DNA from: Gammaproteobacteria bacterium
GTDB taxonomy: Bacteria > Pseudomonadota > Gammaproteobacteria > Ga0077536
DNA: 64,000 bases
Assembly (NCBI GenBank): GCA_016191285.1
Contig: JACPPA010000014.1
Location: forward strand, 100,452-164,451
Reading direction: 5' to 3'
Part shown: in pieces, positions 17,574-26,382 of the stretch
How the letters are laid out: each line of letters begins with the position of its first letter
Numbering within the stretch: position 1 is the stretch's first letter
The notes under the pieces: model-generated
Database searches by the model: none
What the model was told of the DNA's origin: nothing
Seen by the model: only the letters and a program-made list of their open reading frames with translations
Translations under genes and position numbers: made by a program

Positions 17574-17590
17574 ACGTATAATTAATACGT
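17574..17590. promoter_or_regulatory. Palindrome ACGTAT-N5-ATACGT
   Basis: Arms 17574-17579 and 17585-17590 are perfect reverse complements with an AATTA centre. It lies in the AT-rich region upstream of the decayed SDR gene. The form fits a repressor operator, but the binding protein is unknown. Confidence 0.3.
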
Positions 17591-17682
17591 GGACATAAAA
17601 AATTCTTTTGAAATCAACCTCGAAATGATGGATGTCCCGGATCGGCGCCGGATCGGCGCGATAGTCGAATCCGGCGCCTCAT

Positions 17683-18113
17683 GAGTTGCCGCCTGGCCTA
17701 GCCGGGGCGCTGCGATCGCGCGGCGCCTAGTAGCGGGCGGTTATGCGGTCGCGATGCTGGCGCGCAATGCCGAGCGGCTCGCCAAGCTGGCGGCCGAGAT
17801 CCTCACTACCGGCAACACCTCGGCCTTGCGTGGCAAAGCGCAGTTCGCCGGTTTTGCACCGAACAAGCCCGCGCAACGCATTCTGGCCGAAGCAATCGCA
17901 CGCGACGTCGGACCCAAGAGTGTGCACGTTGCCTACGTGGTGATCGATGCGGTCATCGATCTGGCCTGGACCCGCCAGCGTTTCGCCGGGCGGCCGGACG
18001 AATTCTTCATTAAGCCGGCTGCGATCGCAGACGAGATCTGGCACGTACTGCAGCAGGATCGTTCGGCGCGGTCGTTCAACGTCGAACTGCGACCCTACGG
18101 CGAAAGCTGGTGA
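17683..18113 (+). pseudogene. Decayed short-chain dehydrogenase (internal deletion, lost start)
   Basis: In one frame the sequence reads RGAAIARRLVAGGYAVAMLAR, which is the first helix and second strand of an SDR. About 15 residues later it jumps to SALRGKAQFAGFAPNKPAQR and SVHVAYVVIDAVIDLAW, ending in ELRPYGESW. In related SDRs about 70 residues, including the central NAG-like strand, lie between these parts, so an internal deletion is likely. The usual first strand and GxGxxG are also absent, with a stop codon just upstream. The C-terminus resembles that of the intact SDR at 19948-20730 (ending LRPWTERW), so both come from one subfamily. Confidence 0.65.
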
Positions 18114-18309
18114 GGCGCGAAAGCGCTCGTCGCCCGCAACTCAAACGCTGCGATCTTCTACACTGGAACTTGCAAGCGTCGCGGGTTCGGCCCGAGCTGC
18201 GGCGCGCCGGATGGCGGTAGGCGCGGCGTTGCTGATTGATAAAGATGCCCTCTGCACTCGGATAGCAGGACGAACACGGCACTCAATGGTTGTCAGCTGA
18301 GGACGGGCC

Positions 18310-18347
18310 TTGCTCTTCGCATCGGATTCTGTATGATATTCATCATA
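18310..18347 (+). promoter_or_regulatory. tetR promoter with overlapping operator (TATGATATTCATCATA)
   Basis: TTGCTC (18310-18315) and TATGAT (18332-18337) are separated by 16 bp, a plausible sigma70 promoter. The -10 forms the left half of a 16-bp near-palindrome at 18332-18347, whose right half TCATCATA is identical to the operator at 18976. Transcription would start only a few bases before the tetR ATG at 18347, so the mRNA may be nearly leaderless. Autoregulation is inferred. Confidence 0.6.
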
Positions 18348-18928
18348 TGAAGAGATCTCCAGGAACTACCAAAGAAGCCACGCACGAGCGAATCGTCGAG
18401 ACTGCGGCCCGCGCCATCCGGCGCAGTGGTTATGACGGCACCAGCGTGGCAGACATTATGAAAGAGGCCGGCCTTACACACGGCGGCTTCTACGCGCATT
18501 TTGCCTCGCGGGACGCAATGCTGGCCGAGGCGGCTGACCGCGCCGGCGCGGATGCCGTTGCTTCGGTGGCGAGCATCGCGGCCGAGACGGCTCCGCAAAA
18601 AGCACTGCAAGCATTGGTGAGTGCGTATCTTTCTGAAGCGCACGTCAAGAATCCGGAGAGGGGTTGTCCGGTTGTCGCGCTCGGTTCCGAGATGCCGCGT
18701 CAAGCGCCGGCAGTGCGCCGTGTAGCCACCCGGCGCATCAAAGAAATGATCGATCTGGTTGCCCGCCAGTTGCCCGAATGGGGGCAGAAGGGTGCCCACG
18801 ATCAAGCACTTGTGACGGTGTCCACGATGGTCGGAGCATTGCTGCTGGCTCGCGCTGTCGATGACGCCAAACTGTCCAAGGCACTGTGCGACGCTGCACG
18901 GAAGCATCTTTCGTCCGTCGGCGCGTGA
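18347..18928 (+). CDS. TetR/AcrR family transcriptional repressor
   Basis: This is a 193-residue regulator. The N-terminal helix-turn-helix is clear: HERIVETAARAIRRSGYDG, then SVADIMKEAGLTHGGFYAHF at about residues 32-51. A ligand-binding helical domain follows, with a Cys-containing PERGCPVVALGSE segment of the kind seen in the TetR_C_6/16-like groups. The ATG at 18347 gives the standard TetR N-terminus; longer frames add unrelated residues. Operators overlap its own promoter and precede the downstream SDR-to-RND operon, so it probably represses both. The inducer is unknown. Confidence 0.9.
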   Translation: MKRSPGTTKEATHERIVETAARAIRRSGYDGTSVADIMKEAGLTHGGFYAHFASRDAMLAEAADRAGADAVASVASIAAETAPQKALQALVSAYLSEAHVKNPERGCPVVALGSEMPRQAPAVRRVATRRIKEMIDLVARQLPEWGQKGAHDQALVTVSTMVGALLLARAVDDAKLSKALCDAARKHLSSVGA

Positions 18929-18975
18929 TTACTTCCACCAACGCGAAGTTTGGTTTTTTTTTGCGCAAGCACTAA

Positions 18976-18991
18976 TATGATGATCATCATA
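18976..18991. promoter_or_regulatory. Operator for TetR protein, perfect palindrome TATGATGATCATCATA
   Basis: This is a perfect 16-bp palindrome 76 bp upstream of the SDR start codon. Its left half TATGAT can also serve as a -10 element. Its right half is identical to that of the site at the tetR promoter. The pair defines a probable operator TATGAT[GA][AT]TCATCATA. Confidence 0.65.
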
Positions 18992-19066
18992 AAAAAGTTC
19001 GCATATCGATGAGCATAAACGGTGGTGTCACAACCCCGTTCATTTCTTCCCAATTGAGGAATTCGT

Positions 19067-19951
19067 ATGAAGACTGAAAGAAATAACGGATCGAAAAAAA
19101 GAGTCGCCCTCGTCACAGGCGCCTCGTCTGGGATCGGCGAGGCCACCGCTCAACGGCTCGCTAAAGCCGGCTACAAGGTCTACGGCACCAGCAGGCGGGG
19201 AGGACAAGCAGGACAGCAATCGTTCGAGATGCTTGCCCTTGACGTGACCAGTGACGCGTCAGTGGAAGCCGTCGTCAATGAACTATTGCGGTTGGAGGGC
19301 CGCATCGATCTGCTCGTCAACAACGCCGGCTTCGGCGTGGCTCCTGCTGGCGCGGAGGAGAGTTCGATCGAGCAGGCTCGTGCGATCTTCGAAACCAATT
19401 TCTTTGGCGTTGTTCGGATGACCCGCGCGGTCGTGCCACACATGCGACGCCAAGGAGGTGGTCGCATCATCAACATCGGCTCCGTGCTGGGCCTCCTGCC
19501 CATGCCGTACGGCGCACTCTATTCCGCAACTAAGCACGCGGTCGAAGGATATTCGGAGTCTCTCGATCATGAACTCCGCACGAGAGGGGTGCGGGTCTCC
19601 GTCGTCGAACCTGCCTTTACTAAGACCAAGTTCGACGCGAACCTTCTCGAACCCGACTCCACGCTCGACGAGTATCGAGAAGCTCGTGCGGCTTTGAACG
19701 AGTTGCTGCCGAAGGCGATAGCGAACGGCGACGAGCCAAGCGTTGTGGCCGACGTCGTACTGAAAGCTGCGAACGCTGCTCGTCCAAGAATTCGATACAC
19801 AGCAGGCGTCGTCGCGAGCCGACTCGGATTGCTTCGCAGGTTTGCACCGTCAGGATTGGTCGACATGGGGATTCGAAAGGATTTTGGACTCGACACGCCG
19901 AAATCGGTGCCGTCTGCTGCCGGGATTGTCGCCAGAGGAGATGCAACATGA
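19067..19951 (+). CDS. Short-chain dehydrogenase/reductase (classical)
   Basis: The 294-residue SDR has the NAD(P) loop VTGASSGIGEA near the N-terminus, NNAGFG, the catalytic Ser in IGSVLG, and YSATK for Tyr and Lys. Two basic residues in GTSRRGG suggest NADP preference. The start has GAGGAATTCGT upstream. It is the first gene of the putative TetR-controlled operon and its stop overlaps the next start (ATGA). The substrate is unknown; the operon suggests detoxification of a carbonyl or quinone compound. Confidence 0.9.
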   Translation: MKTERNNGSKKRVALVTGASSGIGEATAQRLAKAGYKVYGTSRRGGQAGQQSFEMLALDVTSDASVEAVVNELLRLEGRIDLLVNNAGFGVAPAGAEESSIEQARAIFETNFFGVVRMTRAVVPHMRRQGGGRIINIGSVLGLLPMPYGALYSATKHAVEGYSESLDHELRTRGVRVSVVEPAFTKTKFDANLLEPDSTLDEYREARAALNELLPKAIANGDEPSVVADVVLKAANAARPRIRYTAGVVASRLGLLRRFAPSGLVDMGIRKDFGLDTPKSVPSAAGIVARGDAT

Positions 19952-20730
19952 CTCAGTCTAAAAAGAGCGGAACTCAAACTAAGGCGCGCGACGTTGCGCT
20001 CATCGTCGGTGGCGGCCCCGGCATTAGCTCTAGTTGCGCGAGGCTGTTCGCGGAGAACGGTATGCGCGTCGCCGTCGCCGCCAGGGATCCCGATAAATCA
20101 GTACTACAGAAGCTGGAGAAGGCACACGGTGTGCGTCGATTTGCCTGCGATGGGAGTGACCCAATGGCCGTAGAGTCGCTGTTTCAGACGGTCGCTCGGG
20201 ATCTGGGAACTCCTACCCTGGTCGTTCACAACATCGACGGGCGAGGTCCCGACATTTTCCGCAAGTCGATCACGGAAGCCGAACCGAGCCTGGTCCTTGA
20301 GGCGCTACGAAACTCGGCGTTCAGCGCATTCCTCGTAGGCCAGCAGGCCGCTCGTCTGATGATTGAAAACGAGCTCAACGTCAACGGTGCACGAGGGACC
20401 ATCATATTCACGAACGCGAGCGCTGCGCTAAAGGGCTTCCCTCTGAGTGGCGCCTTTGCGATGGCGTGTCACGCCAAGGCCGGACTCGCGCAGAGTATGG
20501 CCAGGGAACTCATGCCGCAGGGTATCCATGTCGCGAACGTACCGATCGACGCCGCGATTGGCTGGACGCAGGAAGACGGCACCCGCGCGCACCGACTGGC
20601 TGGCACTTCGGTCGACGACAACCTGGCCGACCCCGACCGTATCGCGGAAACGTATCTGCAGATCCATCAACAGCATCGGTCGACCTGGGCCTTCGAGATC
20701 GTGCTGCGGCCGTGGACCGAGCGATGGTGA
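19948..20730 (+). CDS. Atypical SDR-family protein, catalytic residues altered
   Basis: The 260-residue protein has an SDR fold but departs from the classical pattern. The cofactor loop reads VGGGPGISSS, the NNAG strand reads VHNIDGRG, and the YxxxK site reads FAMACHAKAG, keeping the Lys but with no Tyr four positions before it. The end (HVANVPIDAAIG ... LRPWTERW) places it with SDRs often annotated as glucose/ribitol-type. It may be a non-catalytic or differently acting partner of the upstream SDR. Its ATG overlaps the preceding stop. A decayed relative lies at 17683-18113. Confidence 0.8.
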   Translation: MTQSKKSGTQTKARDVALIVGGGPGISSSCARLFAENGMRVAVAARDPDKSVLQKLEKAHGVRRFACDGSDPMAVESLFQTVARDLGTPTLVVHNIDGRGPDIFRKSITEAEPSLVLEALRNSAFSAFLVGQQAARLMIENELNVNGARGTIIFTNASAALKGFPLSGAFAMACHAKAGLAQSMARELMPQGIHVANVPIDAAIGWTQEDGTRAHRLAGTSVDDNLADPDRIAETYLQIHQQHRSTWAFEIVLRPWTERW

Positions 20731-20735
20731 AACCC

Positions 20736-21737
20736 ATGAAAGCATTTATTATCGAACGCTACGGAAAGAAGAACGGCAGGCGGATGGACGAAATGCCTGA
20801 GCCCGTTTTGCGCGAAGATGACGTGTTGGTCGAGATCCACGCCGCGAGCGTGAACCCGCTGGATTCCAAAATCAGCACCGGAGAGTTCAAGCTTATCCTG
20901 CCGTATCGGTTGCCGTTCATTCTCGGCAACGATTTTTCCGGTGTGGTCGTTCGCGTCGGATCGAGAGTCCAGAAGTTCAAGCCAGGCGACGAAGTCTATG
21001 CGCGGCCCGATGCCGATCGAATCGGTGCCTTCGCCGAGTTCATCGCGATCAAAGAAGCTTCGCTCGCGATGAAGCCGAAAACACTCACCATGGAAGACGC
21101 CGCTTCCGTGCCGTTGGTGGGTCTGACCGCCTGGCAGGCGCTGGTCGAAAAGGGGAACTTGAAGAAGGGACAGAAGATACTGATCCATGCGGGATCCGGT
21201 GGGGTCGGAACCTTTGCGATCCAGTTGGCAAAGAACCTGGGTGCGACCGTTGCAACGACCACCAGTACGGCGAATGTCGACTGGGTGAAGCGCCTCGGGG
21301 CCGACGTAGTCGTCGACTACAAGCAGCAGCAATTCGAGAAGGTCCTGGGCGACTACGATTCCGTGCTGAACAGTCTGGGTGGTGATACGCTCGAGAAGTC
21401 CCTGCTAGTGCTGAAACCCGGCGGAAAGCTCATCTCGATCTCCGGCCCTCCGGATATCGAGTTCGCCCAGGAGTTTGGTTTGAACTGGATGCTGAAGCAG
21501 CTCATGCGCCTGCTCAGCTTTCAGATCAGAAAGAAAGCGGAGCGCCGTCAGATCCGCTATTCATTCCTCTTCATGCGAGCCAGCGGAGACCAGTTGGCGC
21601 GTATCGCCGCCCTCATTGACGCTGGGGTCATTCGACCGGTGGTCGATCGGATATTTCCTCTTGAGTCGACCCACGACGCCATGGCCTACGTCGAACAAGG
21701 TCGGGCGAAGGGTAAAGTGGTTGTAAAAGTGAGATGA
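20736..21737 (+). CDS. NADP-dependent quinone oxidoreductase-like MDR protein (zinc-independent)
   Basis: The 333-residue medium-chain dehydrogenase has an N-terminal GroES-like domain and a Rossmann domain with HAGSGGVGTFAIQLAK. The structural-zinc cysteines are absent, as in quinone oxidoreductases. The C-terminus HDAMAYVEQGRAKGKVVVKV is the normal family tail. ATG at 20736 is chosen as the family-like start, with GGTGA upstream; in-frame ATG 20724 and GTG 20727 are alternatives. It follows the SDR pair closely in the same operon. Confidence 0.87.
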   Translation: MKAFIIERYGKKNGRRMDEMPEPVLREDDVLVEIHAASVNPLDSKISTGEFKLILPYRLPFILGNDFSGVVVRVGSRVQKFKPGDEVYARPDADRIGAFAEFIAIKEASLAMKPKTLTMEDAASVPLVGLTAWQALVEKGNLKKGQKILIHAGSGGVGTFAIQLAKNLGATVATTTSTANVDWVKRLGADVVVDYKQQQFEKVLGDYDSVLNSLGGDTLEKSLLVLKPGGKLISISGPPDIEFAQEFGLNWMLKQLMRLLSFQIRKKAERRQIRYSFLFMRASGDQLARIAALIDAGVIRPVVDRIFPLESTHDAMAYVEQGRAKGKVVVKVR

Positions 21738-21786
21738 GAATGCCTCGTCAGCGCACCGGTGCCGCGTCTGTTCGTACGGGCGGATT

Positions 21787-22908
21787 GTGAACAACCCCTG
21801 CTCGAAGTTCTCGCTTGCTGCGGGGGCGTTCGCGATCTCGCTGGTGCTGAGCGGCTGTCACCCGCACGAGCCGGACGCCCGCCAGCTGCCACCCTTGGTG
21901 CGCATCGCGCAAGTGGCCGCGAACACCCAGCCGGAGCGGGGGTTTACCGGGGTGGTGTCGGCTCGCGTCCAGAGCGACCTCGGCTTTCGCGTCTCTGGGA
22001 AGGTTATGGAACGGCTGGTAGACAACGGGCAGAGCGTGCGGCGCGGCCAGTGCTTGATGCGGATCGATACAGCCGATCTGAAATTGGCCACGACCGCCCG
22101 CCAGAGCGCCGTGGAGGCGGCGCGCGCCCGCGCGACGCAGACGGCCTCGGACGAACAGCGGTATCGAGCCCTGGCCGCGCGCGGATTGGTGTCTGCAATC
22201 CTGTACGAGCAGTCGAAGACGGCAGCAGAGTCAGCTGCGGCCGAGTTGAGGGTAGCGGAAGCACAGGCGAATGTGGCCCGCAACGAGGCAAGCTACTCGG
22301 TGCTGCTGTCCGACGCCGACGGCGTGGTGGCCCAAACACTTGCCGAACCCGGCCAGGTTGTTGCCGCGGGACAAACCGTCATTCGCCTCGCGCACGCCGG
22401 TCCTCGCGAGGCGAGCGTGAATCTGCCAGAGACCTTCCGGCCAACCGTTGGATCGATGGCGAAAGCGCGGCTATACGCCGAGGAGAACTCACTGGTGTCG
22501 GCCAAGCTCCGACAGCTGTCGGAGTCTGCAGACGCTTCGACCCGTACCTACGAGGCGCGGTACGTGCTCGATGGCGCTGCTGCAGAGGCCCCCTTGGGCT
22601 CCACGGTCACCGTCCTGATTCCGGGTACGCGCCAAATTACCGCGCTACAGATCCCCTTGAGTGCCTTGACTGACCGCGGCCGGGGCACCGGCGTCTGGGT
22701 TATCAAGCTGCAAGCCAATCGGGAGGCGACCGTGGCGTGGCGATCGGTGTCCGTCTCGGTGCTGGGCGACGAGATAGCAACGGTGGTCGGGGGTCTCAAC
22801 GCTGGGGATCGCTTTGTCGCGATGGGCGCGCACCTGTTGCGACCCGGGGATCGGGTGCGTCTTGCCGATCGCGATCGGGAGTCGGAGTCTCCGGGACTCG
22901 GACCGTGA
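21787..22908 (+). CDS. RND efflux periplasmic adaptor (membrane fusion lipoprotein)
   Basis: The 373-residue protein has a lipoprotein signal ending LVLSGC (acylated Cys at about residue 24). A barrel-sandwich segment around GKVMERLVDNGQSVRRGQCLMRID follows, then a helical hairpin rich in Ala and Gln, and a second lipoyl half at ADGVVAQTLAEPGQVVAAGQ. This is the AcrA/MexA layout. The GTG at 21787 starts it. Its stop TGA overlaps the GTG of the pump gene, so adaptor and pump are coupled. No outer-membrane TolC-type gene is in the operon. Confidence 0.92.
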   Translation: MNNPCSKFSLAAGAFAISLVLSGCHPHEPDARQLPPLVRIAQVAANTQPERGFTGVVSARVQSDLGFRVSGKVMERLVDNGQSVRRGQCLMRIDTADLKLATTARQSAVEAARARATQTASDEQRYRALAARGLVSAILYEQSKTAAESAAAELRVAEAQANVARNEASYSVLLSDADGVVAQTLAEPGQVVAAGQTVIRLAHAGPREASVNLPETFRPTVGSMAKARLYAEENSLVSAKLRQLSESADASTRTYEARYVLDGAAAEAPLGSTVTVLIPGTRQITALQIPLSALTDRGRGTGVWVIKLQANREATVAWRSVSVSVLGDEIATVVGGLNAGDRFVAMGAHLLRPGDRVRLADRDRESESPGLGP

Positions 22909-25900
22909 GCGACTTCAATCTTTCCGCGTGGGCCGTACGTGAGCGCGGCGTCACGCTGTTCCTGATCGCGGCGATCGTCGTTGCCGGCACCTACGCGTTC
23001 TTCAATTTGGGCCGAGCGGAAGATCCCAGCTTCAGCGTGAAAATTATGACCATCGCGACGGTCTGGCCGGGGGCCACCGCTGAGGAGATGCAGAACTTGG
23101 TCGCCGAACCGCTCGAAAAGCGGATGCAGGAACTGCGGTGGTACGACTGGACGGAGACTTTCACACGCCCCGGCCTGGCCTTCATGACGGTATCACTGAA
23201 GGATTCCACACCGCCTTCGGCAGTGGCCGGCGAGTTGTACCAGGCCCGCAAAAAACTGGGCGACGAAGCCGCCAAGCTACCTCGAGGGGTCGTCGGCCCG
23301 CTGATCGACGACGAGTACGGCGATGTTACATTCGTGCTCTACGCGCTCAAGGCCAAGGGCGTGCCGCATCGCGTGTTGGTGCGCGAGGCCGAGCAACTGC
23401 GCCAGCGTCTTCTGCACGTCGCCGGCGTCAAGAAGGTGAAGATCATCGGCGAACGCCCCGAACGGATTTACATCGATTTCTCGTACGAGCGCCTGGCGAC
23501 GCTCGGCATCTCTCCGCGAGAAGTCTTCGGCGCCCTCAACAATCGCAACGTTCTCACGCCGGCCGGATCGATCGACACCCGCAGCCCGCAGGTCTTCATG
23601 CGCCTGGACGGGGCGCTCGACGATATCGACAAGATTCGCGACACGCCCATCGTGGCCAAAGGGCGCATCCTCAAGCTGTCTGACGTTGCTGAAGTGAAGC
23701 ACGGCTACGAGGATCCGGCGACATTCCTGATCCGCAACGGGGGAGAGCAGACGCTGATGCTTGGCGTCGTGATGCAGGACCGGTACAACGGCCTGCTGTT
23801 GGGCGAGAATCTTGAAAAGGAACACGCCGCGATCACCGCTGAGATGCCGTTGGGTCTGTCACTGACCAAGGTGACCGATCAGTCCGTCAACATCGAGGAA
23901 GCCTATGGCGAATTCATGTTGAAGTTCCTCGTTGCGCTGTTGGTCGTGATTGCGGTTAGCTTAGTAAGCATGGGTTGGCGCGTCGGATTGGTGGTGGCCG
24001 CTGCCGTGCCGCTGACCCTGGCCAGCGTCTTCGTGATCATGCTTGCCACGGGACGCGACTTCGATCGCATCACACTTGGCGCATTGATTCTTTCGCTCGG
24101 CTTGCTGGTGGACGATGCGATCATCGTCATCGAGGCCATGGTCGTGCGGATGGAGGAAGGCCTCGACCGGATCGCTGCGGTGACACACGCGTGGAGCCAT
24201 ACGGCGGCGCCCATGTTGTCCGGTACGCTGGTCACCGCCATTGGACTGATGCCGGTAGCCTTCGCTAAGTCTGGGGCCGGTGAATACGCCGGCAACATCT
24301 TCTGGGTGGTGAGCTTCTCCCTTCTCGCATCGTGGGTGGTGGCAGTGGCCTTCACGCCGTACCTTGGAGTCAAACTCCTTCCCGCGATTCGCCGTGTCGA
24401 AGGGGGACACGAAGCCATCTACGGCACGCCGCGCTATCGCCGACTGCGCGCCTGGATCGTCAAGGCGGTCACGCACCGGAAAAAGGTCGCCCTGACGGTG
24501 CTCGCGACACTGGTAGTCTCCGTTCTGGGCATTGGCCTGGCGAAGCAGCAGTTCTTCCCCACATCCGACCGACCCGAAGTCCTGATCGAAGTGCAGATGC
24601 CGGAAGGATCGAGCATCGAGGCGACCAGCGCGGCAGTCGAAAAGGTCGAGGCCTGGCTCGACGAGCAGCCCGAGGCCCAGGTGGTGACCAGCTACATAGG
24701 GCAGGGCGCCCCGCGCTTCTATTTAGCCATTCATCCCGAACTGCCCGACCCCTCATTCGCCAAGATCGTAGTCCTCACCCCCAATGCCGCTTCGCGCGAA
24801 GCGCTCTTGCACCGCGTCCGCCAGTCGGCCGCCGACGGACTCGTGCCGGAGGCACGGATCCGACCCACGCGGATCGTCTTTGGCCCTCCTTCACTCTTTC
24901 CGGTCGCGTTCCGCGTGATGGGTCCGGAAGAGGCCACCGTACGAGCCATTGCCGAAGACGTGCTGGGCGTGATGAAGCAGATGCCCGCACTGCGCCAGGT
25001 GAACACGGACTGGGGCGAACGCGTGCCCACCGTTCATTTCGTGCTCGATCAGGATCGACTGCGTGCCATCGGGCTGTCCTCGCGCGATGTGGGCGAGCAG
25101 ATGCAGTTCCTCCTGAACGGAATCCCGGTGACCCAGATCCGCGAGAACATCCGTTCGGTCGACGTGATCGCCCGGAGCGGTGGGCCGAACCGCCTCGATC
25201 CCGCGAAGCTGGCAGCGTTCACACTGATCGGCGTGGAGGGGCAGCGGGTTCCGTTCGACCAGATCGGCCGTACTGAAGTGCGGATGGAAAATCCGGTCAT
25301 GCGCCGTCGGGATCGGTATCCGACCATCACGGTCAGAGGCGATGTCGGCGATGAATTCCAGCCACCCGAGGTCTCACTGCAGGTCCTCGAGAAGATCGCG
25401 CCGATCATCGAGAACCTTCCTGCGGGCTACAAGATCGAGACGGGCTCTGCGCTCGAAGAGGCCGGAAAGGCCAACACGGAACTCGCGAAGGTGGTCCCCG
25501 TCATGTTGATCCTCATGATGGTCGTGATCATTTTTCAGGTTCGCTCCCTGGCCGCGATGGCGATGGTCCTGATGACCGCACCCTTGGGAGTCGTAGGCGT
25601 CGTGCCAACACTGCTCATCTTCAATCAACCCTTCGGCTTCAACGCCATCATCGGGCTGATCGGCCTGGCCGGCATCATCATGCGCAACACCCTGATACTC
25701 ATCGGCCAGATCAACGAGAACGAGCGGGCTGGCCTGGCGATTTTCGATGCGGTGGTGGAAGCCACCGTTCAGCGCGCCAGGCCCGTCGTCCTGACAGCAC
25801 TTGCGGCGGTTCTCGCTTTCGTCCCGCTGACGTTCTCGGCGTTCTGGGGATCAATGGCCTTCACGCTGATCGGCGGCACCATCGGCGGAACTGCGCTAAC

Positions 25901-25976
25901 GCTCCTATTTCTGCCGCCGCTCTATGCCATCTGCGTTGGGATCAAGCCAGCGATCGAGCGCAGCCCAAATGGGTGA
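22905..25976 (+). CDS. RND family efflux pump, inner-membrane permease
   Basis: The 1023-residue protein has AcrB-like architecture. The first transmembrane helix lies near residues 12-32, and the porter region begins DPSFSVKIMTIATVWPGA. The transmembrane proton-relay pair DD is in GLLVDDAIIVIE, and a second helix bundle lies near the C-terminus (GFNAIIGLIGLAGIIMRN). GTG at 22905 overlaps the adaptor stop (GTGA). Substrates cannot be predicted; the TetR/SDR/MDR context suggests a toxic organic compound. The style of this operon differs somewhat from neighbouring genes (less CGCG-rich), compatible with transfer. Confidence 0.93.
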   Translation: MSDFNLSAWAVRERGVTLFLIAAIVVAGTYAFFNLGRAEDPSFSVKIMTIATVWPGATAEEMQNLVAEPLEKRMQELRWYDWTETFTRPGLAFMTVSLKDSTPPSAVAGELYQARKKLGDEAAKLPRGVVGPLIDDEYGDVTFVLYALKAKGVPHRVLVREAEQLRQRLLHVAGVKKVKIIGERPERIYIDFSYERLATLGISPREVFGALNNRNVLTPAGSIDTRSPQVFMRLDGALDDIDKIRDTPIVAKGRILKLSDVAEVKHGYEDPATFLIRNGGEQTLMLGVVMQDRYNGLLLGENLEKEHAAITAEMPLGLSLTKVTDQSVNIEEAYGEFMLKFLVALLVVIAVSLVSMGWRVGLVVAAAVPLTLASVFVIMLATGRDFDRITLGALILSLGLLVDDAIIVIEAMVVRMEEGLDRIAAVTHAWSHTAAPMLSGTLVTAIGLMPVAFAKSGAGEYAGNIFWVVSFSLLASWVVAVAFTPYLGVKLLPAIRRVEGGHEAIYGTPRYRRLRAWIVKAVTHRKKVALTVLATLVVSVLGIGLAKQQFFPTSDRPEVLIEVQMPEGSSIEATSAAVEKVEAWLDEQPEAQVVTSYIGQGAPRFYLAIHPELPDPSFAKIVVLTPNAASREALLHRVRQSAADGLVPEARIRPTRIVFGPPSLFPVAFRVMGPEEATVRAIAEDVLGVMKQMPALRQVNTDWGERVPTVHFVLDQDRLRAIGLSSRDVGEQMQFLLNGIPVTQIRENIRSVDVIARSGGPNRLDPAKLAAFTLIGVEGQRVPFDQIGRTEVRMENPVMRRRDRYPTITVRGDVGDEFQPPEVSLQVLEKIAPIIENLPAGYKIETGSALEEAGKANTELAKVVPVMLILMMVVIIFQVRSLAAMAMVLMTAPLGVVGVVPTLLIFNQPFGFNAIIGLIGLAGIIMRNTLILIGQINENERAGLAIFDAVVEATVQRARPVVLTALAAVLAFVPLTFSAFWGSMAFTLIGGTIGGTALTLLFLPPLYAICVGIKPAIERSPNG

Positions 25977-26058
25977 ACCGACCCGGTTTTCCGGAGATCG
26001 CTTTGTCTGAGTCAAGCCACCATTGACGTTGGCTGAACGATACGAAGGCCGTGCTCTT

Positions 26059-26364
26059 TTATGCCGTACTCGCTTGATCAATGTGGCGTATCCGTCGAAC
26101 TGTAATTTCTTTCTCGCGCTTGCGAGTCTGTGCGATGTCGAAAGACGATTGCATCCGCATGAGCGTGTCCATCTTTACACCAAACGCTTTTTCGAGGCGT
26201 AACGCCATATCGCCGGACAAACCGGCCTTGCTGTTCAGCAAACTGGACAGGGTAGGGCGGGACACTTGAAGTGCGGCAGCAGCGGCCGTCACCGATAGGC
26301 CAGCCGGTTCGATGATTTCCGTGCGAATAAATTCACCGGGGTGGGGCGGGTTCTTCATAGGCAT
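26059..26364 (-). CDS. higA: HigA-type antitoxin
   Basis: The 101-residue protein is a VapI/HigA XRE antitoxin: [19 protein letters not shown], then an HTH with [13 protein letters not shown] and [14 protein letters not shown]. The ATG at 26364 has a strong AAGGAGG site upstream. It lies 18 bp downstream of the frameshifted higB on the same strand. In intact modules HigA binds and neutralises HigB and represses the operon; with the toxin broken it is an orphan. Confidence 0.9.
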   Translation of the reverse strand: MPMKNPPHPGEFIRTEIIEPAGLSVTAAAAALQVSRPTLSSLLNSKAGLSGDMALRLEKAFGVKMDTLMRMQSSFDIAQTRKREKEITVRRIRHIDQASTA

Positions 26365-26382
26365 GACCGATTCCTCCTTCGT

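Noticed and set aside
18114..18289. Continuation of an LysR- or SDR-type gene between the pseudogene and tetR
   Set aside because: No frame shows a consistent protein pattern beyond the pseudogene stop.
21759..22673. Long frame of about 300 codons inside the RND adaptor gene
   Set aside because: It lies in another frame of the adaptor, which has clear lipoprotein and lipoyl motifs; the alternative frame is Arg/Gly-rich with no domain.
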